In this document: positions 1 through 6,685 of the stretch, piece by piece
How positions within the stretch are numbered: position 1 is the first letter of the stretch
Layout of the letters: each line of letters begins with the position of its first letter
NCBI GenBank assembly: GCA_900545135.1
Contig: UQXL01000033.1
Location: forward strand, 1 to 21,819
DNA: 21,819 bases
Origin: an uncultured Eubacteriales bacterium
GTDB lineage: Bacteria; Bacillota; Clostridia; Peptostreptococcales; Anaerovoracaceae
Direction of reading: 5' to 3'
Made by a program: the position numbers and the translations under genes
The notes under the pieces: generated by a model
Databases searched by the model: none
The model's input: only the letters and a program-made list of their open reading frames with translations
What the model was told of the DNA's origin: nothing

Positions 1-75
1 CCTCCTTAGCTCAGTCGGTAGAGCATGCGGCTGTTAACCGCAGGGTCGTCTGTTCGAGCCAGACAGGGGGAGCCA
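1..75 (+). tRNA. tRNA-Asn (anticodon GTT), lacking its first base at the window edge
   Basis: D-arm TAGCTCAG, anticodon loop CTGTTAA (GTT), T-arm with TTCGAGC and an encoded CCA at 73-75. The 3' acceptor strand 65-71 (AGGGGGA) pairs with bases 1-6 plus one base that lies before the window, with one G-T wobble. The gene is therefore complete in the genome but cut by one base here. Its G34 anticodon is a queuosine substrate, which ties it to queH at 7786. Confidence 0.95.
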
Positions 76-93
76 AACACCTTTTAGGGTGTG

Positions 94-127
94 TAGTTTA
101 CTCCGGAAGGGTTTCCGGAGTAAACTA
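94..127. repeat. Perfect 15-bp inverted repeat between two tRNA genes
   Basis: Arms 94-108 and 113-127 are exact reverse complements around a GGGT loop. No T-run follows on the plus strand, so it is not a typical intrinsic terminator. It may be a processing hairpin in the tRNA precursor or a small mobile palindrome. A weaker 5-bp stem (77-81/88-92) lies just before it. Confidence 0.7.
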
Positions 128-137
128 TATGAAATCA

Positions 138-214
138 GGGCCTTTAGCTCAGTTGGTTAGAGCAACCGGCTCATAACCGGTCGGTCCCGGGTTCGAATCC
201 CTGAAGGCCCACCA
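138..214 (+). tRNA. tRNA with CAT anticodon (elongator Met or lysidine-modified Ile2), copy 1
   Basis: Acceptor GGGCCTT (138-144) pairs with AAGGCCC (204-210). There is a D-arm, the anticodon loop CTCATAA, a T-loop TTCGAAT and an encoded CCA. A CAT anticodon can be elongator Met or, if C34 becomes lysidine through TilS, Ile for AUA codons. The body resembles the Bacillus Ile2 tRNA as I remember it, so Ile2 is a real option. The long acceptor, with no unpaired first base, argues against initiator tRNA. Confidence 0.93.
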
Positions 215-236
215 TTCTTTTATGGGAAACCGATAT

Positions 237-312
237 AGGGGTATAGCTCAGTTGGTAGAGCAGTGGTCTCCAAAACCACGTGCCGAGGGTTCGAGTCCTT
301 CTGCCCCTGCCA
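237..312 (+). tRNA. tRNA-Trp (anticodon CCA)
   Basis: Acceptor AGGGGTA (237-243) pairs with TGCCCCT (302-308) through one wobble. The anticodon loop is CTCCAAA, giving CCA. The T-loop TTCGAGT and the encoded 3' CCA (310-312) are present. Confidence 0.95.
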
Positions 313-329
313 ATGATAATTAAATATTT

Positions 330-406
330 CGGGGTGTAGCGCAGTTTGGTAGCGCAACTGGTTTGGGACCAGTGGGCCGCGGGTTCAAATCCTGCCACCC
401 CGACCA
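330..406 (+). tRNA. tRNA-Pro (anticodon TGG)
   Basis: Acceptor CGGGGTG (330-336) pairs perfectly with CACCCCG (396-402). The D-arm is TAGCGCAG, the anticodon loop TTTGGGA gives TGG, and CCA is encoded at 404-406. Confidence 0.95.
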
Positions 407-420
407 TCAATTGTCAATGT

Positions 421-497
421 GGGCCTTTAGCTCAGTTGGTCAGAGCATCCGGCTCATAACCGGCAGGTCCCGGGTTCAAGTCCCTGAAGGCCCACCA
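421..497 (+). tRNA. tRNA with CAT anticodon (elongator Met or Ile2), copy 2
   Basis: Same acceptor (GGGCCTT) and anticodon loop (CTCATAA) as the gene at 138-214, with a few changes in the D-loop, anticodon stem and variable loop. It is a diverged duplicate 283 bp downstream. Whether one copy serves Met and the other Ile2 cannot be settled by eye, although their near identity argues for the same charging. CCA is encoded. Confidence 0.93.
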
Positions 498-522
498 TAT
501 ACAATTAAGGTCATATTTATTT

Positions 523-598
523 GCCCAGATAGCTCAGTAGGTAGAGCAGGGGACTGAAAATCCCCGTGTCTCTGGTTCGATTCCGGATCTGGGCACCA
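523..598 (+). tRNA. tRNA-Phe (anticodon GAA)
   Basis: Acceptor GCCCAGA (523-529) pairs perfectly with TCTGGGC (588-594). The anticodon loop CTGAAAA gives GAA and CCA is encoded at 596-598. It is the last gene of the cluster, directly before a terminator. Confidence 0.95.
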
Positions 599-610
599 TT
601 TTTTCAAAAG

Positions 611-657
611 ATAGTTCCTTGCCGACGTGCATGTCCGAGGGGCTATTTTTATTTTTT
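611..657 (+). terminator. Intrinsic terminator of the tRNA operon
   Basis: A 9-bp stem (611-619/638-646, two G-U pairs) with a smaller internal stem is followed by a T-rich tract at 646-657. It lies 12 bp after tRNA-Phe, so the six tRNAs are probably one transcript. Confidence 0.75.
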
Positions 658-904
658 GAAAATGAGAACACGTTAGTGCCGGGGGATTTCAAATATCGGG
701 CAAAGGCTAGCACGCGGACAGTGGGGAAGACAGATGAGCACGCGCAGCCGGCGCGGTTTCATAAGTTGGAGAAGCGCCTGCAGCCGGCGCGGCTCGCGTA
801 GCTGTATGCGTTTTCACCGTTAGGGAATCTCATGGACATATAGTTTATCACCGGCAGCCAAGAACCGGAAAGCGCAGAGGGCTAGGCTTGTCTGTCCTTG
901 ATAT
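658..904. other. Gene-free interval with a 36-bp-spaced GC-rich direct repeat
   Basis: No credible gene is seen. The 13-bp word GCAGCCGGCGCGG occurs at 744-756 and 780-792, exactly 36 bp apart, in a GC-rich patch unlike the flanking AT-rich DNA. A 60-codon open frame from 619 starts inside the terminator and has no ribosome site, so it is not called. Confidence 0.5.
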
Positions 905-953
905 TAAAAAAGCTGCTGCGCCATAGATAAACGGTCATCTGCAGCGCAGCAGC
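905..953 (-). terminator. Intrinsic terminator for the small membrane-protein gene
   Basis: A perfect 10-bp GC-rich stem (912-921/944-953) is followed, read on the minus strand, by a run of six T (906-911). It lies 42 bp past the stop codon of the gene at 995-1330. Confidence 0.8.
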
Positions 954-994
954 CTGAAAATTAGTGCTAAGCCTGGTTTACAAGCCTTTGCAGG

Positions 995-1330
995 CTATAA
1001 GATTCCAAAAAATACAAAATTTGATACGAGATATGCCGCCGCAGACATAACGCAGGTAAAAGAAATAACCTTTGATTTCACCTTGGATTCACGCTCAAAT
1101 ACAGCCATGGAGGCTATCCATGAGATCACAAGGGCAATGAGGGCTATCACGGTCATCTTGTTTATCGTCGCTGCCCAGCCTCTGAGCAGGTAGCATATTA
1201 CGGCGATTACCAGTACAGTTATTATGTATTTCAGCCATCCTCCGCTTTTGAAAATTACAGGGATGAGCAAAGCCGCCCATATTATGCCAAGCAGGATACA
1301 TTTCAATATCAATATAAGAAAATCTTCCAT
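995..1330 (-). CDS. Small integral membrane protein of unknown function
   Basis: 111 residues. I do not recognise the family. About four hydrophobic helices are visible (roughly residues 3-27, 33-50, 58-78 and 88-109), with a short charged stretch EREAK-like (ERESKVKSK) between the last two. The gene is credible because AAGGAG (1336-1341) sits at ideal spacing before the ATG and a strong terminator follows. A TGGTATGCT extended -10-like element lies upstream on the minus strand near 1365. It stands alone, between the tRNA operon and divergently transcribed thymidine kinase, so context gives no role. Confidence 0.75.
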   Translation of the reverse strand: MEDFLILILKCILLGIIWAALLIPVIFKSGGWLKYIITVLVIAVICYLLRGWAATINKMTVIALIALVISWIASMAVFERESKVKSKVISFTCVMSAAAYLVSNFVFFGIL

Positions 1331-1578
1331 AAATACTCCTTGTAAAATAAATTCTATTTAAAGCATACCACAAAAGCTTGTTCAATGGAATGATTTTCTT
1401 ATGATACGTTGATGCGTTTCATGCCATTTTTTTTGCGGAAAGGTTCGTACCTGCAGTATGTCTAAGATAAATATGGATGGAAACCATTTAACTCCTGCAA
1501 ATGACGCGCAGCAAAACAAGTATCGCGCATGTGAAAATTTTCGACAGTCAAACTACATATAGTGTGCACAAAAGACGC

Positions 1579-1593
1579 AAATGTTGTAAAAAT
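1579..1593 (+). promoter_or_regulatory. Solitary copy of the AATGTTGnCAAAATT-like motif upstream of tdk
   Basis: The 15 bases differ by about one position from copies in the 6686-6969 array. They sit about 23 bp before the tdk -35 hexamer, where an activator or repressor could bind. The reach of a single AT-rich 15-mer is limited, so chance is possible. Confidence 0.3.
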
Positions 1594-1615
1594 TGTCGGA
1601 ATTTTTATGTAATAA

Positions 1616-1644
1616 TTGATTTTTAAACATTTTTGCGGTAAAAT
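1616..1644 (+). promoter_or_regulatory. Sigma-A-type promoter of tdk
   Basis: TTGATT (1616-1621), a 17-bp spacer and TAAAAT (1639-1644). The predicted start near 1651 gives a leader of about 22 nt with the ribosome site. The rest of 1331-1615 shows no gene; it holds the divergent upstream regions of the two flanking genes. Confidence 0.6.
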
Positions 1645-1672
1645 AAATGTGTATGCATATCAGGAGGTAAAT

Positions 1673-2257
1673 ATGGCTCAGTTATATTACAGATACAGCA
1701 CTATGAATGCCGGAAAATCCATAGAGCTCATAAAGGTGGCCTATAATTACGAGGAAAGGGGCAAAAACGTATTGACACTGGTTCCCTCAGTCGACGACAG
1801 ATACGGCGTAGGCCTCATAACCTCCAGGATAGGAGTGCAGAGAGAAGCTCTCATCGTCAAGGACGACACCAACATCCTCAGCCTTTATCTCAGGGAAAAC
1901 GAGAAGAGGAAGATCGACTGTGTCCTGATAGATGAATGTCAGTTCCTCAAAAAACATCATGTTCAGGAACTGGTCGAGATCGTCGACAGCTGTGAAGTGC
2001 CGGTTCTGGCATACGGCCTGAAAAACGACTTCAGGAACGAGCTGTTTGAAGGCTCCTATTATATGCTCATATATGCAGACAAGATAGAAGAAATCAAGAC
2101 TATATGCTGGTGCGGCCGCAAGGCGACTATGGTTGCCAGAGTTGTGGACGGCCAGTTCGTCAAACAGGGAGAGCAAGTCGTCATCGGAGGCAACGATATG
2201 TACGTATCGCTCTGCAGAAAACATTACAACGATGGGAGACTCGGGGAAAACAAGTAG
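1673..2257 (+). CDS. tdk: Thymidine kinase (type II)
   Basis: 194 residues, the normal size. It phosphorylates thymidine with ATP in cytosolic pyrimidine salvage. Visible: phosphate-binding loop STMNAGKS (9-16), IDECQF with the general-base glutamate near E88, and zinc ligands C145, C147, C181 and H184 of the lasso domain. The start is ATG 1673, not the upstream ATG 1616: AGGAGG (1662-1667) is five bases before it, the Walker motif then sits at the usual distance from the N-terminus, and 1616 lies inside the promoter. The gene downstream follows after 32 bp with no terminator, so some co-transcription with the surface genes is likely. Confidence 0.95.
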   Translation: MAQLYYRYSTMNAGKSIELIKVAYNYEERGKNVLTLVPSVDDRYGVGLITSRIGVQREALIVKDDTNILSLYLRENEKRKIDCVLIDECQFLKKHHVQELVEIVDSCEVPVLAYGLKNDFRNELFEGSYYMLIYADKIEEIKTICWCGRKATMVARVVDGQFVKQGEQVVIGGNDMYVSLCRKHYNDGRLGENK

Positions 2258-2289
2258 CTTGCGTATAAAACGAAAAGGGGCGCGCAAAA

Positions 2290-4260
2290 TTGGATAATTG
2301 CAGAAAAAAACATAATTTAATATTGATAGTGCTGATTTCAGCAATACTGATAATCGCTTCCGTGATAGCTGCAAACGACGCTTTCGGCGCGACGAAGGCC
2401 ACCGTGACAGCTTCTATCGGACTCAACGTCAGATCCGGACCCGGAACGACTTACTCCGTAGTATCAGCCATTCCGTACGGAGGAACTTTCACCATTATGT
2501 CAACTGCCCAGGACAAGAACGGCGAGGACTGGTACAAAATATCGGTAAACGGGATTCAGGGATATGTCAAGGCCAATCCGGACTGGATAAAAATTCAAGA
2601 AGACGTAGATTACATATATGACGAAGATTTTGAAAAATATCTGACGTCACAGGGCTTTCCGGAGAGTTATAAGGATTATCTGAGAGAGCTCCACACGCTT
2701 CACCCCAACTGGGTTTTCAAAGCTCAGAAAACAGGACTCAATTGGAGCGACGTCATCGCTAAGGAAAGCGTGGTGGGAAGAAACCTCATACACCAGAGCT
2801 ATCCGGATTCGTGGAAATCGCAGGAATACGGAGCTTATGACCCGAACACAGGGAAATACGTGATATTCGACAGCGGCGGATACGTATCAGCCTCCAAATC
2901 TATAATAGAATATTATATGGATCCGAGAAATTTCCTTGATGAAAGCGGCGTATTCCAGTTTATGTCACACTCTTATGATTCGTCCACACAGACCAAGTCA
3001 GGACTGCAGAAGCTGGTGGCAGGCACGTTCCTCGACAGCAGCTTTCCTGAAAAAGGATATTCGACATATTCCGACATAATCATGGAAGCAGGTAAGCAGT
3101 CCAAAGCCAATCCTTATGTTCTGGCTTCAATGATAATCCTTGAGCAGGGCTCAGACGGAAAAGGCGGAAGCATATCGGGCAATGTGGCAGGATATAAGGG
3201 ATATTACAATTATTTCAATATAAACGCTTATTACTCAGATGGCATAGACGCCGTCACCAACGGCCTTATATACGCCAAGTCACAGGGATGGGATACGAGA
3301 ACGGAATCCATACTTGACGGCGCGGCATTTTACGCCAAGCAGTACATAAACAACAATCAGAATACTCAGTATCTGAAAAAGTTCAATGTGATGAACGGCC
3401 TGTCAAATGTGGCCACACATCAGTACATGACCAACGTCAGAGGAGCGGCCGACGAGGCGGCGACATTGAAAAAGGGTTATGCTTCTGTCATTGATACGGC
3501 TTTGACGTTCAACATCCCGGTATACAACAATATGCCGGATACGGCGTGTCCTCAGCCGGGCAGCGGCAACAACGACTACTACCTCAAGTCGCTGTCAGTA
3601 GCAGGATACAGTCTGACGCCAGCCTTTAATATGTATACCTCAAACTATGAAGTTACGGTTTCAAGTGACACGTCTTATGTGGACATATCCGCCGTGGCCA
3701 GGGATTCCGGAGCCAAGGTTTCCGGAGCTGGAAAAGTCACTCTCACAGGAAATGCCACGAAGGTTACCATAACTGTGACATCGTCAAGCGGAGAGACCAA
3801 GAAATATTATATAACCGTGGCCAGGGAAACAAATTCAGGTATTAAGCCTGTAAGTTCAGAATACAAGGTGGGCACGTATATAACAGGCGTTGATTTCAGC
3901 ACATCTGTTTCGTCCTTTAAATCCAAGGTCAAGGCTCCGGGCGGATACACCATGAAAGTAACCGATTCTGCCGGCAAAGAAGTGACCTCAGGAAATATCG
4001 GAACAGGAATGAAAGTTGTGGTATATAACGGAAGCACAGCCGTCAGCAGTACGCAGATAGTTGTCAAGGGCGACACCAGCGGCGACGGAAAGATTTCCTC
4101 AGTGGATATACTGATGGCACAGAGATATGTCATAAATACATACAGCCTCAGCGGAGCATATCACAGTGGAGCCGACATCAACGGCGACGGAAAGATTTCC
4201 TCAGTGGATATACTGATGATGCAGAGGCATGTCATCGGAACGTATACTATTAAAAACTAA
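2290..4260 (+). CDS. Secreted N-acetylglucosaminidase (GH73-like) with SH3 and dockerin domains
   Basis: 656 residues, starting at TTG (2290) behind AAAGGGG; no early in-frame ATG exists and this start supplies a signal peptide (about 1-33, cut after AFGA). Order: bacterial SH3 (about 36-103, with LNVRSGPG), glucosaminidase catalytic region (about 115-410, probable acid E285 in ILEQGSDG), cadherin-like beta-sandwich (about 432-515), a small beta domain (520-590), and a C-terminal type I dockerin (about 592-652). The dockerin has two calcium loops, DTSGDGKISSVD and DINGDGKISSVD, each followed by ILM.QR.VI. GH73 enzymes cut N-acetylglucosaminyl bonds in peptidoglycan, so an autolysin or division hydrolase is likely. 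The next gene, 11 bp away, carries a cohesin-like domain, the known partner fold of dockerins. Confidence 0.88.
   Translation: MDNCRKKHNLILIVLISAILIIASVIAANDAFGATKATVTASIGLNVRSGPGTTYSVVSAIPYGGTFTIMSTAQDKNGEDWYKISVNGIQGYVKANPDWIKIQEDVDYIYDEDFEKYLTSQGFPESYKDYLRELHTLHPNWVFKAQKTGLNWSDVIAKESVVGRNLIHQSYPDSWKSQEYGAYDPNTGKYVIFDSGGYVSASKSIIEYYMDPRNFLDESGVFQFMSHSYDSSTQTKSGLQKLVAGTFLDSSFPEKGYSTYSDIIMEAGKQSKANPYVLASMIILEQGSDGKGGSISGNVAGYKGYYNYFNINAYYSDGIDAVTNGLIYAKSQGWDTRTESILDGAAFYAKQYINNNQNTQYLKKFNVMNGLSNVATHQYMTNVRGAADEAATLKKGYASVIDTALTFNIPVYNNMPDTACPQPGSGNNDYYLKSLSVAGYSLTPAFNMYTSNYEVTVSSDTSYVDISAVARDSGAKVSGAGKVTLTGNATKVTITVTSSSGETKKYYITVARETNSGIKPVSSEYKVGTYITGVDFSTSVSSFKSKVKAPGGYTMKVTDSAGKEVTSGNIGTGMKVVVYNGSTAVSSTQIVVKGDTSGDGKISSVDILMAQRYVINTYSLSGAYHSGADINGDGKISSVDILMMQRHVIGTYTIKN
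4080..4218 (+). repeat. Perfect 37-bp direct repeat encoding both dockerin half-repeats
   Basis: 4080-4116 and 4182-4218 are identical over 37 bp, 102 bp apart (34 codons, in frame). Identity in synonymous positions points to recent duplication or gene conversion rather than protein-level constraint alone. Confidence 0.9.
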
Positions 4261-4271
4261 AAGGGGTGAAC

Positions 4272-5459
4272 ATGAAAAAGAGATTTCTCCTATTGACTTT
4301 GAATATATTGCTGGTTTTGTTTATCATGAGCTTGTCCAGCGCTTTCGCCGCCTCAGCAAGTCTCAGCGTTTCAGGCGGAGGAAGCTACAATGTGGGCGAT
4401 ACTGTGAGAGTAACATTTACCATATCGGGAAGCAATCTCGGAAACGGAACGGCTGAAATAAAATATGACTCAAGCGTGCTCCAGTACACGGGGGGCTCAG
4501 GAGCAACTCTTCCATCCTCAGCTTCAGGCGTGATTACAGCAAACATGGGAGACAGCAATGCGCGCTCTTCATTTACTGTAACTCTTAATTTTAAAGCACT
4601 GAAATCAGGAAGCTCCACCGTAAGCGTCAATCCGTATGATATAGTGGATTACAACTTTGAGACCGTATCGTGCTCTGCCAAGAGCACCACTGTGACAGTA
4701 AAAAACGCTTCCACATCCGTTTCGGGCAACGCCAACCTTGCCAGCCTGAAAGTTTCGGCAGGAAGCCTTTCACCTGCGTTCTCAGCGAATACTACTTCGT
4801 ATACTGTCAACGTAGGACATGATGTGACTGTATGCACAGTAAGCGCCAGCACAGCCGACTCAGGTGCCAAGTGGAGCATAACCGGTTCCTCAAGCCTTGC
4901 TGTGGGTCAGAATACGAGAAAGATAACTGTAACGGCGGCCAACGGAACTACCAAGACATACACTCTGAATATCTACAGGGCTGCAGCCGATGACGGTGAC
5001 GATAAAGATGACGATGACGATAAGGAAGAACGTCCTGACGAGCTTAAGGTCACGGTTGGTGATAAGGAATACATAGTCGTGGAAAATTTCGGAGATAAGA
5101 ACGCTCCTCAGGGGTTTGCCATGAGTGTGGCGAAGCTGGGAGAGTATGAAATCCCTGCCTTTGTGGACAAGAATCTGAAATATACTCTCGTTTTGCTCAA
5201 AGACGGTGACACAGGCGACGAAAAGTGGTTTTTCTACGATGAAGAAAAGGATGAGTTCTCGAGCACCGCTGCGCTGACGCCGGAAGAAATAATCGCTTAC
5301 GAAGAAGCGGTTGAAAATGCCGGCAAAGATGATGAGCCAGAGGAAGAAGGAATAAAGACTGAAACGATTTTATTGATTGTACTCGGAGTTACAGGAGCCG
5401 CGCTTCTTGGCGTAGTGATCGCCCTGCAAGTCAAACTGATAAGGAACAAGAGACAATAA
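4272..5459 (+). CDS. Membrane-anchored cohesin-domain surface protein
   Basis: 395 residues from ATG 4272; AAGGGGTG lies just upstream, and a GTG at 4266 is inside that site. Order: signal peptide (1-27, cut after SAFA), cohesin-like beta domain (about 28-146, with YNVGDTVRVTFTISG and IKYDSSVLQY), cadherin-like beta-sandwich (about 152-237, the type also found in the upstream hydrolase), an Asp-rich linker (238-256), a beta-rich domain I do not recognise (257-345), an acidic linker, and a transmembrane helix (about 362-384) with basic tail KLIRNKRQ. There is no LPXTG motif, so anchoring is by the helix. Cohesins bind dockerins, so it probably docks the hydrolase encoded 11 bp upstream. The cohesin call is by pattern, not by search. 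Confidence 0.8.
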   Translation: MKKRFLLLTLNILLVLFIMSLSSAFAASASLSVSGGGSYNVGDTVRVTFTISGSNLGNGTAEIKYDSSVLQYTGGSGATLPSSASGVITANMGDSNARSSFTVTLNFKALKSGSSTVSVNPYDIVDYNFETVSCSAKSTTVTVKNASTSVSGNANLASLKVSAGSLSPAFSANTTSYTVNVGHDVTVCTVSASTADSGAKWSITGSSSLAVGQNTRKITVTAANGTTKTYTLNIYRAAADDGDDKDDDDDKEERPDELKVTVGDKEYIVVENFGDKNAPQGFAMSVAKLGEYEIPAFVDKNLKYTLVLLKDGDTGDEKWFFYDEEKDEFSSTAALTPEEIIAYEEAVENAGKDDEPEEEGIKTETILLIVLGVTGAALLGVVIALQVKLIRNKRQ

Positions 5460-5476
5460 ATTTTTCACAGAAAATA

Positions 5477-5520
5477 AGAGCAGGAAGATTGGGAGAAAAT
5501 CCCAAGCGCCTGCTCTTTCT
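5477..5520. terminator. Intrinsic terminator, probably bidirectional
   Basis: Outer stem 5477-5484/5509-5516 (AGAGCAGG/CCTGCTCT) and inner stem 5489-5494/5500-5505 around GAAAA, followed by TTTCTTTGTTT. Read the other way it is followed by TTATTTTCTG. It separates the convergent cohesin and radical SAM genes. Confidence 0.85.
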
Positions 5521-5525
5521 TTGTT

Positions 5526-6467
5526 TCATTCATTTTGTGCCGCAGTATATTTTTTGCCCTGCCAAGTATCTCTCAGGCTCAGCTGTTCGTTTATTCTGTT
5601 GAGGATAGTCCGTTTGTTGAAGCTCCAAGGCGGGTTTATGAGGATAGGCCTCGGGGCATCGCCGGTGAGGCGGTGAATCGTAACTTCAGGGGGAACGATT
5701 TGCAGACAGCGCACTACGAGATCCACGTATGAGTCTATGGAATCAAAAGGCATATAATCCTTATGTGTCAGCCCCATGGCAGACCCTTTTACGATATTGA
5801 GCAGATGCAGTTTGAGTCCGAACAGCCCAGGTATGCGTGAAACATATTTCACTGACTGCATCATCATTTCTTCTGTTTCTCCGGGGAGCCCGAGAATCAG
5901 GTGTACAACGAACTTTATATTCCGGCGCGCCAGTTCAAAAACTGCTCGTTCAAAACACTCAAGATCGTAGCACCTGTTTATGCTTTCTGCCGTAGTCTGG
6001 TGTATGGTCTGCAGCCCCAATTCCAGCCAGAGAAAATGGCTCTCATTCAGCCGTTCCAGAAGGTCAAGCGTCTCTTCGGGAAGACAGTCGGGCCGAGTTC
6101 CTATTACTAAGCCCTCTATTTTTGGATTAGATAATATATCCTCGTATTTTTTGCATAGAATATCTGCAGGGGCGTATGTGTTTGTATGGTTCTGAAAATA
6201 TGCCAGATACTTGGCGTCGGGCCATTTTCGCTGATAAAGCCTTATCTGTTCTTCCACGGAAGAGGCAAATTCCCCCGAGCCGGTATCGGAACAGAAAGTA
6301 CAGCCGCCAAAGCCTTTGCTTCCGTCTCTGTTGGGACATGTGAAACCGCCGTCTATGGCCAGTTTTATGGTTTTGTGATTGAAATGTTTCTTCAGCCAGG
6401 TGTTGGCTGAATAAAAACGCTGACCATCAAAATGTTCAGGTATATTTTCCTTAAAAAAATCTTTCAT
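5526..6467 (-). CDS. TIGR01212-family radical SAM protein (YhcC/YtqA type)
   Basis: 313 residues. The iron-sulfur motif is the unusual spacing C44-x11-C56-x2-C59 (CPNRDGSKGFGGCTFC), diagnostic of this family rather than the common CxxxCxxC. Further conserved blocks: AYFQNHTNTYAP, GTRPDCLP, WLELGLQT, HLILGLPGET and HRLTGDAPR. The Bacillus member YtqA (MnmL) has been linked, as I recall, to wobble-uridine maturation in tRNA (cmnm5 to nm5), so a tRNA role is a fair inference and is not shown here. The start has AAAGGA about 11 bases upstream, a little far. It is transcribed alone, convergent to the cohesin gene, and its upstream side opens on the 1.3-kb structured region. Confidence 0.88.
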   Translation of the reverse strand: MKDFFKENIPEHFDGQRFYSANTWLKKHFNHKTIKLAIDGGFTCPNRDGSKGFGGCTFCSDTGSGEFASSVEEQIRLYQRKWPDAKYLAYFQNHTNTYAPADILCKKYEDILSNPKIEGLVIGTRPDCLPEETLDLLERLNESHFLWLELGLQTIHQTTAESINRCYDLECFERAVFELARRNIKFVVHLILGLPGETEEMMMQSVKYVSRIPGLFGLKLHLLNIVKGSAMGLTHKDYMPFDSIDSYVDLVVRCLQIVPPEVTIHRLTGDAPRPILINPPWSFNKRTILNRINEQLSLRDTWQGKKYTAAQNE

Positions 6468-6501
6468 ATTGGTTTAAATCCTTTAATTTAACACGTGAAT
6501 G

Positions 6502-6510
6502 TGGTATAAT
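6502..6510 (+). promoter_or_regulatory. Extended -10 promoter-like element 1
   Basis: TGGTATAAT, a near-ideal extended -10, without a good -35. No gene begins within reach downstream. The last three bases form the start of the palindrome 6508-6558. Confidence 0.45.
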
Positions 6511-6558
6511 AAACGCAATGATTAGGATGTTCAGCTTCGCTGCAAGGAAGCGTTTATT
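6508..6558. repeat. Palindrome 1 overlapping a -10 element
   Basis: Perfect 9-bp arms AATAAACGC (6508-6516) and GCGTTTATT (6550-6558) with a 33-base interior that holds a second stem (6534-6538/6547-6551). It is followed by GAA. It shares its layout with palindrome 2 at 6590-6637. Confidence 0.65.
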
Positions 6559-6583
6559 GAATCACTCTGCTAAACTTGCTTTG

Positions 6584-6592
6584 TGGTATAAT
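6584..6592 (+). promoter_or_regulatory. Extended -10 promoter-like element 2
   Basis: TGTGGTATAAT at 6582-6592, identical over 11 bp to element 1 and exactly 82 bp downstream of it. No open gene follows. Confidence 0.45.
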
Positions 6593-6637
6593 GTCCGCAG
6601 AAGATTATAACGGCTGCGCCGAGAGGACGCGGACATT
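6590..6637. repeat. Palindrome 2 overlapping a -10 element
   Basis: Perfect 9-bp arms AATGTCCGC (6590-6598) and GCGGACATT (6629-6637), 30 bases apart, followed by GAA. Relative to palindrome 1 the middle of both arms has changed while pairing is kept. Confidence 0.65.
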
Positions 6638-6685
6638 GAAACGCCGCTTGAGTGACTGGAGCTTGAAAAATGAGTTATTTAATTT

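Noticed and set aside
171..410. 79-codon minus-strand frame across the tRNA genes with GVAGFEPA-like and RTRTLG words
   Set aside because: A well-known false protein produced by reading tRNA genes in antisense; the tRNA folds explain every base.
619..801. 60-codon plus-strand frame after the tRNA operon
   Set aside because: It starts inside the terminator stem, lacks a ribosome site and has no recognisable features.
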